From Vicia villosa (lineage: Eukaryota > Streptophyta > Magnoliopsida > Fabales > Fabaceae), in contig NW_026705408.1 of assembly GCF_029867415.1 (NCBI RefSeq), positions 62,001-126,000 on the forward strand: a stretch of DNA of 64,000 bases, written 5' to 3'. A program made the translations under genes and the position numbers. Below the pieces are notes generated by a model. That model saw only the letters and a program-made list of their open reading frames with translations. It did no database searches and had not been told where the DNA came from. Position 1 is the stretch's first letter; every line of letters begins with the position of its first letter. This document shows, in pieces, positions 1-11,914 of this stretch.

Positions 1-846
1 TATGTGCCGAGAGGCACTATGCAGAGAGGCACTAATAATCTTGGCAGGTTTGATTCCCGCTTTTGTGTACGAATGGAACCTAACAGGGTAGAGACTTGTG
101 ATGGTGTACGGGCCATGTGAAGTGACGATTCATGAGGGAAGGCTCATGAGTCCGAATCCATTTCGTATGTCAAGATTTCCCAAAGGATCCATGACTCGTG
201 CCACCTCCTAGACGTAGCAGGGGACGGGAATAGAGGGATACCTTGGTAACGGTTTTCCGATTAGTAGTATTTGTGTTGAGTTGTTGAACTCTATGTATGA
301 TTCCATATAATGTTAGTGTGTGAACTCAAGGTCTAGTTCCTTGTTGTGACTTGAGATTGATAGGCTAGAACCTTGTAAAGCCGAGAGGATCCATAGGATA
401 GGGAACTCACTGAGATTTTGTATCTCACCCCATTATATATTGATTTCAGGTACTACAGGTTCCGCGAAGGGTAAGGAGAAAGCGATTTGATTCCTTATTC
501 CTTATGTTTCTTTTTGGATATGGCGAAGCTTCCGTTGTGGATTTCTTTTGTGATCATTGTTTGATCTAGTTCTTAGTATTTTCTTTTGGACATCTTGTAT
601 GTATTATGTCATTTGGTAGAACTTTTGTGTTAGGGCATTAATATGTATAATGTGTTGACAAGGAACTTATAAGTATTTTCAGTACCAAATACTTGGATTC
701 ATGTATACCTATATGCTTTGATGTATGTATTTATATATGGGTGTTACACCTTGTTCTTATTCGAGTTAGATTTTCTGATATTCCTTTCCCCGATGGGATA
801 AATATATTAGTGGCGACTCTGATCATTTTTCGCGGTAGCGACAGGA
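1..846 (+). mobile_element. LTR retrotransposon 3' LTR end and primer-binding-like site (partial)
   Basis: No gene is visible in this stretch. It reads like the promoter-distal part of a long plant Ty3-type LTR. The end, around 783-822, has a C-rich block and a short AT run leading into TGGCGACTCTG. TGGCGACTC matches the complement of the 3' end of plant tRNA-Arg, which Tat/Ogre-type elements use as primer. After about 846 the sequence turns abruptly into an unrelated antisense transposase fragment, so the internal region is missing. The left end of the LTR lies outside the window. The same TGGCGACTC also occurs inside the solo LTRs at 1192-4873 and 9183-11972, so its role here as primer site is an inference. 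Confidence 0.4.
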
Positions 847-1049
847 CCCTTCAATATATATGGCCTTCTCACTTGGTCTTGAATATCCGGAGCATACTCA
901 TGAATTTCTTTCCTACATCCTGGATCACGCACAATCTCATTTGGATTAAACTCGTTGGCCACATTAGGGGGTGTTTCTTCTACTTCGGCTTCCGGTTGCT
1001 TAACATTCACTTTCTCAATACTTGTTTTAGGAACTAAAAACCTCCTCAT
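847..1049 (-). pseudogene. TTF-type zinc-finger (ZMYM1/hAT-like) transposase N-terminal fragment
   Basis: This is an antisense reading frame starting MRRFLVPKT. It continues through the segment IVRDPGCRKEIHEYAP and then QVRRPYILKGP. The pattern of a DPG-R motif, a hydrophobic/Y-P step and R-R-Y-KGP is the start of the TTF-type zinc-finger domain found in plant hAT-like transposase relatives annotated as zinc finger MYM-type 1. In the family the next residues are normally CQP followed by the zinc ligands. Here the frame instead runs into unrelated LTR-end sequence at about 846, so zinc finger, transposase core and dimerisation region are all missing. Only about 65 residues remain. It is a dead fragment, recognised by motif pattern only. 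Confidence 0.5.
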
Positions 1050-1191
1050 CTCTGAAATTTAATGATTCAGTGAAACGAATTTTTAAGTAAACAATTTATA
1101 ACACACAAATTGACGAGACCGAATAATTAAATAAAATAAATAATTCATAACAACAAAATTAAAAGAGAATTTTATTATTATGAATGACCTA

Positions 1192-4100
1192 TGTAATACG
1201 GTGAACTGACTTTTAAAGAAATGTGCGGATAGTAAGAGTCGCCACCGACTTTTATTTTATCCAATTATAGAAAGGCTAAAAGAACAGAAAAATACCTTTT
1301 GAAAAGATTTTGAGTCCGGGGGGTAAGTTATACAAAGGGAATGTGTAAGGCACCCTTTGCATCCATGGTTATCCATGGGCTCTTAATTGCTTAGCTCACT
1401 TTTGAATTGTTTGAAATGTTTGAAGTGTCGTGTGTGAATAGAAATTTGAATAAGAACTTTAGCTTGTAAATAAGCGTAGTCTTTTCGAAAAGTATTTGAA
1501 AATTAGTGGGAAAAAGAGTTTGAATTTTGAATTTGAATTGAGCAAGCAATTAAAAGCTACTTACCTTAAGTTTAGAAATTTGTTCTTTTAGCTTTTCGGA
1601 AAAAAGAGTCTATCCATACCATGAGAGGACAGGAAGTCTTTCAATTGGATGTTTGAAGGGTCATCGAGATATCGTTCGCCATAAGGCTGTCCCTTGCCAT
1701 AAAGAGGGCAGGTAGTCTAAGGGAAGGATATAATAGTAATTTAATCTTTAGGCAACAGGCGAGGATACCTTAGCAATTTGGACAATTATTCTTTATAAGG
1801 CAACCTCAAGGGAGTTTCAATAACTTTGAAGGCAACATGCAACATTGCTTTAGGTATCCTCGGAATCGAGGGACTTGACTATTTTTAGGCAACAAAATTA
1901 AGGCAACAAGGCAACAGGCAACCAGAGGGATTACCCTGAAGGTGTGTGTGGCACAATCACGTGGTTAACTTCAATGACATTTATCTTATAAGTTAGTGAT
2001 CTAGGTTCAGTTAATAATCTTGCACTCCCTATTTTACTAACCACGCAGTTTTTAAAATGGCAGAAATTAAAGGCAGGAATTAAAACCTACGCTATTACAA
2101 TAAACACCTGCGGGGATGGGGGAAATTAAAAGGCGAAAACCCTTATAGGGTAATAGAAAAATAAAGGCAAAAATTAATTTCCACATCTTTGAATTTCCTG
2201 CCTTGATCTTCCTTGAACCTTGATTGACTCTGATCGTTTAGCTTTTCGATTGGTATGGCGTGCGGCTGAAGAATCCTGATTAACCCTGAAAATATTAAGA
2301 ATGAAAAAAAAAGGTTAGTGTATTAATGTCCCCAACAACTACAAGGATACTAAGTTAATGGACAACATCTACCTAACAGTGATTAATGATCATGAAGAAA
2401 TCAGGGTTTAAGGCATGAAATAAATTTAATTAGCCCAAAAAATAATTATCAACTAAAAACTTTAATTAAATTATTATTGTAAAGAAAATTTGATATTACG
2501 AAAAAAAACAAGTTTTCGATTAAATAATATAAATAGTTATAGAATTATTATGTAATAAAATAATTTTGTTCTAAATAAAATAAAAAGAAAAAAGTTTATG
2601 TGATAAAAATAATTTTATTCTAAACAAAATAAGAAGAAAAAAGGAGTTTATGTAATAAAAGAAATAAAAAGAAATTGAAAAATAACTTAGCTGATCCAGT
2701 GTGGTGCGCCTAGGAAGGTGTATGGTGGGCATGCGGCCTCCTGGACGTTGACCATGTATTGGCGTTGATCCAAGGGCGAATATGCGAGGCTATATGGTAG
2801 ACTTGCATGGGTTGTGTGCACTGGATCTTAAAGTAAAGAAACTGAAAAAAAATAATTGTTGAGTGCCTGGTTCGAACCCAGGTCTTGATCGTTCCCACCT
2901 CACTCCCTTTACCAATGAGGCTATATTGGCTCGCTGGTAATAATGTGAGAGAAAACATATAAATATGAAACAAACACTTTAATGGAAAAAAAAAAGTTAA
3001 ACCTGGGGCCACTCATCACGCGTGAACCAATAAGATTGGGAGGGAGACTCTGCGCCTGTTGACTAGCCAATAGCATTTGCACGCGTGTAGAACCAACATA
3101 CTGACCATTTGACGGGCCAATGAGAAACCCCACAGGTGCCACGCAAACCTACGCCCGCCGGAGCCACCATCTTCTCCGGTTGAGCTTCGTCTTCTCCGAC
3201 GAGGTGTTTTTTGGAAACCTGCAAACTAATCAAAAAAAATAAAAACAAAATACCCAGATCCACTATGTTAGACCTTGCGAATCTCATGGACCGATTATTA
3301 TGGTCTGAAAGTGGCTGCATCACCGGATCTGAGGCTTCATTGTTTTCATGCCCTAGCAATGGTGAAGCACGATTCCGGCTCCCACACACGCATGTAATAC
3401 GTCCATCCTGCCTTGTTTGAGACTCTGAACACAACCATGGCCAACTAAAGGGTTAATAACACCTGAACATACGAAATCAAAATTGTTAGAATGTTACCTC
3501 CGGTGAAGGCAAGCAGAGAGGTTATGATGGGTTGTAGGCTCGTATAACTGCTTGGCTCGAATCCTTGGAATCTCAAGGGTGGAATAGGATCGTTATAGGG
3601 CCTTGAAATATGTTCTACTGATGACTGCAAGTTTGTATCCTTTCTTGAGATTTTGCAAACCTTGAAACCTCTTTTTTCTTCCCTATTTTTCGTGTCCCCT
3701 AGTCTGAATATGTTTACCTACTTATAAGGAGTAGGATTAGGGCAAAAGTTTAGAAGAGAATCAATTTTCAGTCCCATGGAAATTTGATACAAAAATTTGA
3801 TAAAATCTTTCCATTTTTGGGTTCAAATTTCATTCAATATTTCTCAACCAATTTCTCATGATTTATAGGTCAATCTTTGCACAATATTTGATTGAGAAAT
3901 TTATCAATACCATATCTTTTATATTTATCATTATTTCTTCATTGAATTTTGAATTAAAAGGAATATAATTCAAAATAAAATAAATAAATAATACTAAAAA
4001 TAAAAAAGATGGCGTGGTGGGATTTTATATACTTCATGAACATATTTAAAGCCCAAAACTTTGGCCCATGGGTTCAAAAAATCAAAATTCTCCACTTTGC

Positions 4101-4873
4101 ACTTCATGTATTTTCTCAAAATTGCCCAACTTGTGCAAGCCATAACTCTCTCATTTTTTATGGTATGGAGATGTTCTAGGACTTTTTGGAAATTCCAAGA
4201 TGTCTTCTACAAGCCACTTTGGAACATATTTTCCATTTGGAGATTTTATCTTGATGATATTCCTCCTGACAAAAAACTGCTTTTTTGCGATCTTCTAGAA
4301 GGACCTGTAATGTATTGGCTCATATCTCTTATGCGGAGGCATTTCTTGACCTTGGGCCCAACATCAAAGTTGTAGAGAATCAAATTTCCTATAGAATGAG
4401 CTTTGGTTGAGGAATTTCTGAGAAAGTATGAGAGAATTATGACTGGTCAAAGTTCGGTTAACTTTTACCTAGAAACCCTAATTTAGCAACTTTGTACTTT
4501 TGTGGATTTTTGACCTTTTCTTGATGAGTCATGATCAAATCTTGATCAAAAAAATGAGAATGTTGACAAAAAATCAGGAACTTTGACTGTGATTTGACCA
4601 TAGTTGACTTTTAGGTTAACTCAGTCGACTGTTGACTTTCTGAGCATTTGAATGATCAATCTATTGAATTGAGACCTGAATTTTGTCATGGAGATAATGT
4701 GGGGTATCATGGACCATATGGGATGTCTTGAAGCCTTTGGTTCAGTGATTTTCCTTCAGAACAACAAAACCCTAATTCTTTGAGCCTTGTTTAGGAGAGG
4801 ATGTCTTTGAGCTTTGTACCTTGATTTGAATTTGAACAAGAGAAATAGTATGGGCAAATTTTGGGGTATGACA
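1192..4873 (-). mobile_element. Solo LTR A, Ogre/Tat-like Ty3 family, 3.7 kb
   Basis: On the minus strand the element begins TGTCATACCCCAAAATTTGC and ends ...CCGTATTACA, so the ends are TG...CA. It is flanked by a perfect 5-bp target duplication, ACCTA, at 1187-1191 and 4874-4878. No internal coding region, gag or pol is present, so this is a solo LTR left by recombination between the two LTRs. About 120 bp at its minus-strand 3' end and the first 20 bp match solo LTR B (9183-11972), including the blocks near 1215-1390 and 1560-1950. The middle has diverged and differs in length. The minus-strand 3' part carries TGGCGACTC about 50 nt before the terminus. Assignment to the Ogre/Tat lineage rests on remembered end motifs. 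Confidence 0.87.
2865..2934 (-). other. tRNA-like Pol III box A/box B block inside solo LTR A
   Basis: On the minus strand a box A-like TAGCCTCATTGG is followed about 35 nt later by a box B/T-arm GGGTTCGAACC flanked by CCTG/CAGG pairing. That is the layout of a tRNA T-arm and D-arm. No full cloverleaf or acceptor stem could be folded by eye, so this is a tRNA-derived or tRNA-mimicking segment, not a tRNA gene. A similar block lies in solo LTR B at 11843-11914. Confidence 0.45.
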
Positions 4874-4878
4874 ACCTA

Positions 4879-6142
<1,264 letters not shown>

Positions 6143-6226
<84 letters not shown>

Positions 6227-6231
6227 GTATA
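6143..6231. repeat. (AT)n microsatellite
   Basis: AT dinucleotide run ending in GTATATGTATAT, directly to the right of the foldback MITE. Probably the same original tract as 5579-5745, split by the MITE. Confidence 0.95.
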
Positions 6232-6964
6232 TCGAAAACAGAGAGTATTTTTGGAAGCGCAGTATGGTGCCTAACAACTCCTAAGGATGGAATAAGAGAT
6301 TCATCTATCATATAAGAAAGAAAGATATTCTGGAAATTCCCAGATTGCCCTTCTTGTCACACAGTCCTCCACGTGGATAGGTTGCTTGCATTTTCTTGCT
6401 TTTCAATTGCTTGATCACATTGCTTTTATCTCGATATTCTCTTTCATCATGTCTCTTTCTTCACACATCTTACTTTCTTCATGTCTCTTTCTTCACACAT
6501 CTTAAACTTCTGGATTCATCTCTCTCTTCTCTTTCTTTATGGAAAATAAATATGAATTAAATTTTATTTATTGACATTAATAACAAAAATAATATTTATA
6601 TATAAAATATTCTTAATTATTTAATTATCACAATAATAGAAAGTATATATAGTTATCGAGTCAAAACATAAAAATTATATTTATTTAAAATTTTAATAAA
6701 TTTTAATTCTTCTAATATGAAAGTTTTATGCAACGGAAAAAAATAAAGTTATTGATCAAAAAATTAAATAATAACGGAAACAAGTTTAATATTAATTCAA
6801 TTATTTTATAATTAATGCCAAACAAATATTTATAGATGAAAAAATAATATTTATATATAAAATATTCTTAATTATTTTATTATCACAAGAATAGAAATAA
6901 TATATAGCTATTGAGTCAAAAATAAAAATTATATTTATTTAAAATTTAAATAATGTTTTTAATC

Positions 6965-6967
<3 letters not shown>

Positions 6968-7020
<53 letters not shown>
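6968..7020. repeat. (AT)n microsatellite
   Basis: Plain AT dinucleotide run at the left edge of the 39-bp minisatellite. Confidence 0.95.
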
Positions 7021-7024
<4 letters not shown>

Positions 7025-7027
7025 TCA

Positions 7028-7948
7028 TAGGAACATGAAGATACTGATCATAATATTGATTATTAACGAGAACCTGAAGTTACTGATTAAAGTATTGAAT
7101 ATTAACAACGAGAACATGAAGTTACCAATCAAAATAGTGAATATTAACGAGAACATGAAGTTATTGTTCACAATATTGAATATTAACGGGAACCTGAAGT
7201 TACTAATCACAATATTGAATATTAACGGAAACATGAAGTTACTGATCACAATATTGAATATTAATGGGAACCTGAAGTTACTGATTAAAATATTGAATAT
7301 GAACGGGAACATGAAGTTACTAATCACAATATTAAACATTAACGGAAACATGAGATTATTAATCACAATATTTAATATTAATGGGAATCTGAAGTTATAG
7401 ATTAAAATATTGAATATTTACGGGAACATTTAGTTATTGATCACAATATTGAATATTAACGGGAATCTGAAGTTACTGTTTAAAATATTGAATATTAACA
7501 ACGGGAACATGAAGTTACTGATCAAAATAGTGAATATTAACGGGAACATGAAGTTATTGATCACAATAATGAGTATTAACGAGAACCTGAAGTTACTGAT
7601 AAAATATTTTGAAATTAACGGGAACTAGAAGTTACTGATTAAAATATTAAATATTAACGGGAACATAAAATTACTGATCAAAATATTGAATATTAACGGG
7701 AACATGACATCACTGATCACAATATTGAATATTAACGGGAACGTAAAGTTACTGATTAAAATATTGAATATTAACAGAAACAAATATTGAATATTAACGG
7801 AAACATGAAATTACTGATCAAAATATTGAATATTAACGAGAACATGATATAACTGATCACAATATTGAATATTAACGGGAACCTGAAGTTACTGATTAAA
7901 ATATTGAATACTAATAGAAACATGATGTTACTGATCACAGTATTAAAT
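7028..7948. repeat. 39-bp minisatellite, main block (about 23 units)
   Basis: Tandem units resemble ATTGAATATTAACGGGAACA followed by TGAAGTTACTGATCAAAAT, mostly 39 bp with some 42-bp variants carrying AACAAC. The unit is a multiple of three with few stops, so long frames open on both strands (13-residue repeats such as LKLLITILNINGN). These are by-products of the repeat, not genes. The array continues at 8836-9127 and 15920-16000, beyond the elements inserted into it. Confidence 0.93.
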
Positions 7949-7956
7949 ATTAACGG

Positions 7957-8835
7957 CAGGGCCGGTCCTGACTTTTTAGAGGCCCAGGGCAAATAATAAA
8001 AATGGACCTTTAATTAAAAAAATTGTTATAAATAATACTAATTTTTTAATATCTTTTTATAAAAAAATTAAATTTGTCTATTGTTTTCTCCTTTTTACGA
8101 GGGAAAGTTGTTAGTAGTAATTACATAGGAATAAGTTATTTGGTCGTTGTTATGGCTACATGAGCACAAATTAGCATCAGATTGCTTTCATATTTTTCAA
8201 TGGATTTTGATTGTGTGATTAAGATATCTCTCACACAAATATTAAAAAATATTTTGGCCGAAATTTTAACTCATACAATTATTATTTTTCATAATTTTTT
8301 AAGTGTAGAATTTATTTATTTACCGAAATATTTTCATGTCTAAGAGCTATTAGATCAATCATAACTAGGACCGTCTCAAATAATATATAAGAATTAATTA
8401 AAAATAACACTAATATTCAATTTTTTAAATATATTATTATAAAATAAAATTTAATAATATATTTTTTTATAATAAATCTTTAAATATAATTTAATCATAT
8501 TAATTCCAAAAAATATCATCTAAAATTTATATTAAAGAAATAAAAATCAGAAAGATTAATTTCAGCAATAGTTAACAAAACAATTTATTTAGTACAATTG
8601 CTTAGTATATGAAGCCTAAAGTATATAACAGAAACCTTTAACACTCGAACCTAAGACCCCTTCCTGAACATGATATTGCTTGGCGCTACACCAAATAAAC
8701 AACCCGTATAAATTAATCATAATAAAAGGTATATGGAGTTTATTTGTCATTAAATTTCATAAAGCATTTTGAGACCTTTCTTTTTATGAGGCTCTGGGCT
8801 GTAGGCCTGCTTGTCCTGGCCCAGGGCCGGCCGTG
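7957..8835. mobile_element. Non-autonomous hAT-like element, 879 bp
   Basis: The left end is CAGGGCCGGTCCTGA and the right end, read inward on the other strand, is CACGGCCGGCCCTGG. The flanks are ATTAACGG (7949-7956) and ATTAACGT (8836-8843), an 8-bp duplication with one mismatch, as expected for hAT. The flanking sequence is itself minisatellite, so the duplication match is partly expected by chance. The interior is AT-rich with no transposase frame. Confidence 0.72.
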
Positions 8836-9127
8836 ATTAACGTGAACATGAAGTTATTGATTAAAATATTGAATATTAATAACATGAACACAAAGTTATT
8901 GATTAAAATATTGAATATTAACAACGGGAACCTGAAGTTACTGATCAAAATAGTGAATATTAACGGGAACCCGAAGTTACTGATTATAATATTGAATATT
9001 AACGGGAACCTGAAGATACTGATCATAATATTGAATATTAACGGGAACATAAAGTTACCGATTAAAATATTGAATATTAACGGAAACATGAAGTTACTGA
9101 TCAAAATATTTTGAAATTAACGGGAAC
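8836..9127. repeat. 39-bp minisatellite, second block
   Basis: Continuation of the array at 7028-7948 on the far side of the hAT-like element. It ends with an ATTTTGAAATTAACGGGAAC unit where the LINE begins. Confidence 0.92.
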
Positions 9128-10360
9128 AAAGTTTCAAAGGCTTGGTTATGATGGTTTTGAAGGTACAACAGTGCAAGGTTACTGTAATACGTGAACTGAC
9201 TTTTAAAGAAATGTCGCAGTAAGCAAGAGTCGCCAGCGACTTTTATTTTATCCAATAGAAAGGCTAAAAGAACAGGAAAAGACCTTTTAAAAAGATTTTT
9301 AGTTCGGGGGTAGGTTATACAAAAGGAAGGTTTAAAGCACCCTTTGTATCCATGGTTATCCATGGGCTCTTAATTGCTTAGCTCACTTTTGTTTTCAAAA
9401 AATGTTTGTAAAGTGTGAATAAGAAAAGATTTTGAAGAAGAACTTTAGCTTGTAAATAAGCGTAGTCTTTTTGAATTTGATTTTGAAAAGGAGTGGGAAA
9501 AGATTTTGAATTTTGAATTTGAATTTGAAAAAAGAGCAAGCAATTAAAAAGCAATTACCCTTAAGTTTAGAATTTTTGTTCTTTTAGCTTTTCGGTTTGA
9601 AAAGGCTATTCATACCATAAGAGGGTAGGAAGTTCGTTCATTGGATGTCGAAGGGTCATCGAGATATCGTTCGCCATAAAACTGTCCTTACCATGTAGAG
9701 GTAGGTAGTTTTTAGGGAATGATAGAATAGTCATTAATATTTTTAGGCATCATGCGAGGATACCGTAGCAATGGGGACAAATCATCATTTACCGAGGCTA
9801 CATCGAGGGACAAAATTGATGATGAATGAACTTAGGGCAACATTTGCTTTAGGTATCCTCGGAATCGAGGGACTTGACTATTTTAAAGGCATAATTAGTA
9901 AGGCAACAAGGCAACAGTAATAAGGCAACAGGCAACAAGAGGGGTTACCATAAAGGTGTGTGGGTGCACAATCATGTGATTCAATTCAATTATATTATCT
10001 TGTAATTAGTGATTATAGGTTAATTCAAGGCTTGCACTCCCTAAGATTACTAACCACGCAATTAAAGAATACAGAAATTAAAGGCAGAATTTAAAAGTCC
10101 TACGCTATTACAATAAACACCTGTAGGGGAGAAAAATAAAGGCAAGAAAGTAAAGGCGGGAATTAAAAACCTAAATCTATTACAATAAACACCTGCAGAT
10201 GAATAGAGGCAAAATAATAGAAACCCCTAGCTATTACAAGGCTTTTGGGCAGTTACAATATAGAGGAAGAATTGGGCGCGAAAATAAAAGCAGGATAAAA
10301 TTGAAAGGAGGGCGAAAAGGCCACAAAAAGTTTTTTTTGAAAACAAGGCTAACAAACCTA

Positions 10361-10515
10361 AAATTAAATTAATTAGCCTAAAAATAAATTAATTAGCCTA
10401 AAATAATTATTAGCCTAAAAATAATTATTAGTCTAAAAATAAATTAATTAGCCTAAAATAATTATTAGCTTAAAAATAATTATTAGCCTAAAAATAAATT
10501 AATTAGCCTAAAAAT
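10361..10515. repeat. Short tandem array in solo LTR B
   Basis: Repeats of an AAATAAATTAATTAGCCTAA-type unit of about 18-25 bp, with TTATTAGCCTAAAAA variants. Confidence 0.85.
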
Positions 10516-10705
10516 AAAGAATGTGATAAAATCCTAACCCTAATCATCAAAATGGACAACATCTACCTATTATATATATTTTAGGGTTAATGGTTAAAAA
10601 AAGAGATTTTACCAAGGTTTTTAAGGACAATGAAGCAATGTAAGGAAGAATTGACACCTGCTCCACTTTGGAGCCTTTGGCCAAAGGAGGTACCTGCAAA
10701 AATAA

Positions 10706-10736
10706 AATAATAATAATAATAATAAGAATATTAGTA

Positions 10737-10765
<29 letters not shown>
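10706..10765. repeat. (TAA)n microsatellite
   Basis: Trinucleotide TAA/AAT run with a few interruptions, inside solo LTR B. Confidence 0.9.
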
Positions 10766-10770
<5 letters not shown>

Positions 10771-10821
10771 AAGAAAGGAATTGGGGTTTAACAAATTAAA
10801 TTATGGACAAAATTACAAATA

Positions 10822-10907
10822 ACCTTGATTTGGCCAAATACCAAAAAGTTTTTGGCCAAATATGAATAACCTTGATTTGGCCAAATACCAAAAATTTTTG
10901 GCCAAAA
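10822..10907. repeat. Two-copy direct repeat of about 45 bp
   Basis: AACCTTGATTTGGCCAAATA plus ACCAAAAA..TTTTTGGCCAAA occurs twice in tandem within solo LTR B. Confidence 0.85.
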
Positions 10908-11842
10908 AAGCAATTGGGGTACCATCCACTTGGTCAATCCATAGAAAACCTGTTCATAAACCAATGCAATGTTACGCTTAAGGAAACAAATGGAAAAATA
11001 GAAAAGTGATTAAAATAAAATAAAAAAAATATAAAAACCTGATTATAAATCAAATAAAATAAGAACACGAAACTACAATTTTTTTTAATTTTTTTGAAAA
11101 TATGAAAATAGAAAAACGAGAAATTTGCGATTTTGAGGGTCGAACTCCTTTAGAATTCTATTCTAAAGGAGTATTGTTCTACGAATTTTTTTCTGAACTT
11201 CTGGAAAAAATTCGGAGCAAATCGAAACAGTAGTTTCAGAATTCGAGCAACCGGAATTGAAACCTTGAAGAAGGAGAAGTAGGAGAAAATATTTTTTGTG
11301 TTTGTGAGAAGAGAGAGAGAGTGAGAATAAGGGTTAGAATTGTTGGTCCCTAATGTATAAAAAATATTAGTATTTATAAGAAAAATATTAGGTTAAAAAA
11401 CAATGGGCTTGGACTCTAAAAAAGATTTAATTAGTAATAAAAATAAAATTCTAATAACTATTAATTTTAATACTAAATAATAATAATAGCTAACTAACTA
11501 TAATATAATTAGAAATAAAAATATAAAACTAATAATAACTGAATTAAAACTATAATAATAATAATAGTAATAATAAATAATATCTATATGATATAATATT
11601 TCCAAATCTTTAATATTATACTAATAACAAAACTAATGCTTAAAATAAAAAGTAACTTCTAAAAACGATATATACTTTTTGTAATTTTTGAATATATTTT
11701 ACTAAAAGGAGTATAAAAATTAAGATTTAAAGAAAAAAAGATGTTTTAAACTTCCTGATAAAAAAGAAGAAAATTATAACTAAAGAAGTTAAAAAAATAA
11801 TAAAAAATGGAAAAAAGTTAGAAAATAAAATAAAGGTTAGAA

Positions 11843-11914
11843 GTGAGATTCGAACCCTGGACCTTTCGGTCGTGCGTCTTTTACCCTCAAATTCTTACCG
11901 ATTGCGCTACGTCA
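11843..11914 (-). other. tRNA-like Pol III box A/box B block inside solo LTR B
   Basis: On the minus strand a box A-like TAGCGCAATCGGTAAGA is followed about 35 nt later by a box B-like AGGGTTCGAATC. It lies about 60 bp from the minus-strand 5' end of the LTR. The tRNA-like block of solo LTR A is about 1.9 kb from the same end, so the two are not simply homologous positions. No complete tRNA fold was found. Confidence 0.45.

Noticed and set aside
2865..2934. A genuine tRNA gene in solo LTR A
   Set aside because: The T-arm and a box A are visible, but no matching acceptor or anticodon stem could be formed.
7025..9114. Apparent repeat proteins (MKLLITILNINGN-type and its reverse-strand partner)
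   Set aside because: They follow automatically from a 39-bp unit without stops. There is no start context, no codon bias and no promoter.
7028..9127. Regularly spaced repeats suggesting a CRISPR-like array
   Set aside because: The units are contiguous, with no unique spacers, in a plant nuclear context, and no cas genes are present. It is a minisatellite.
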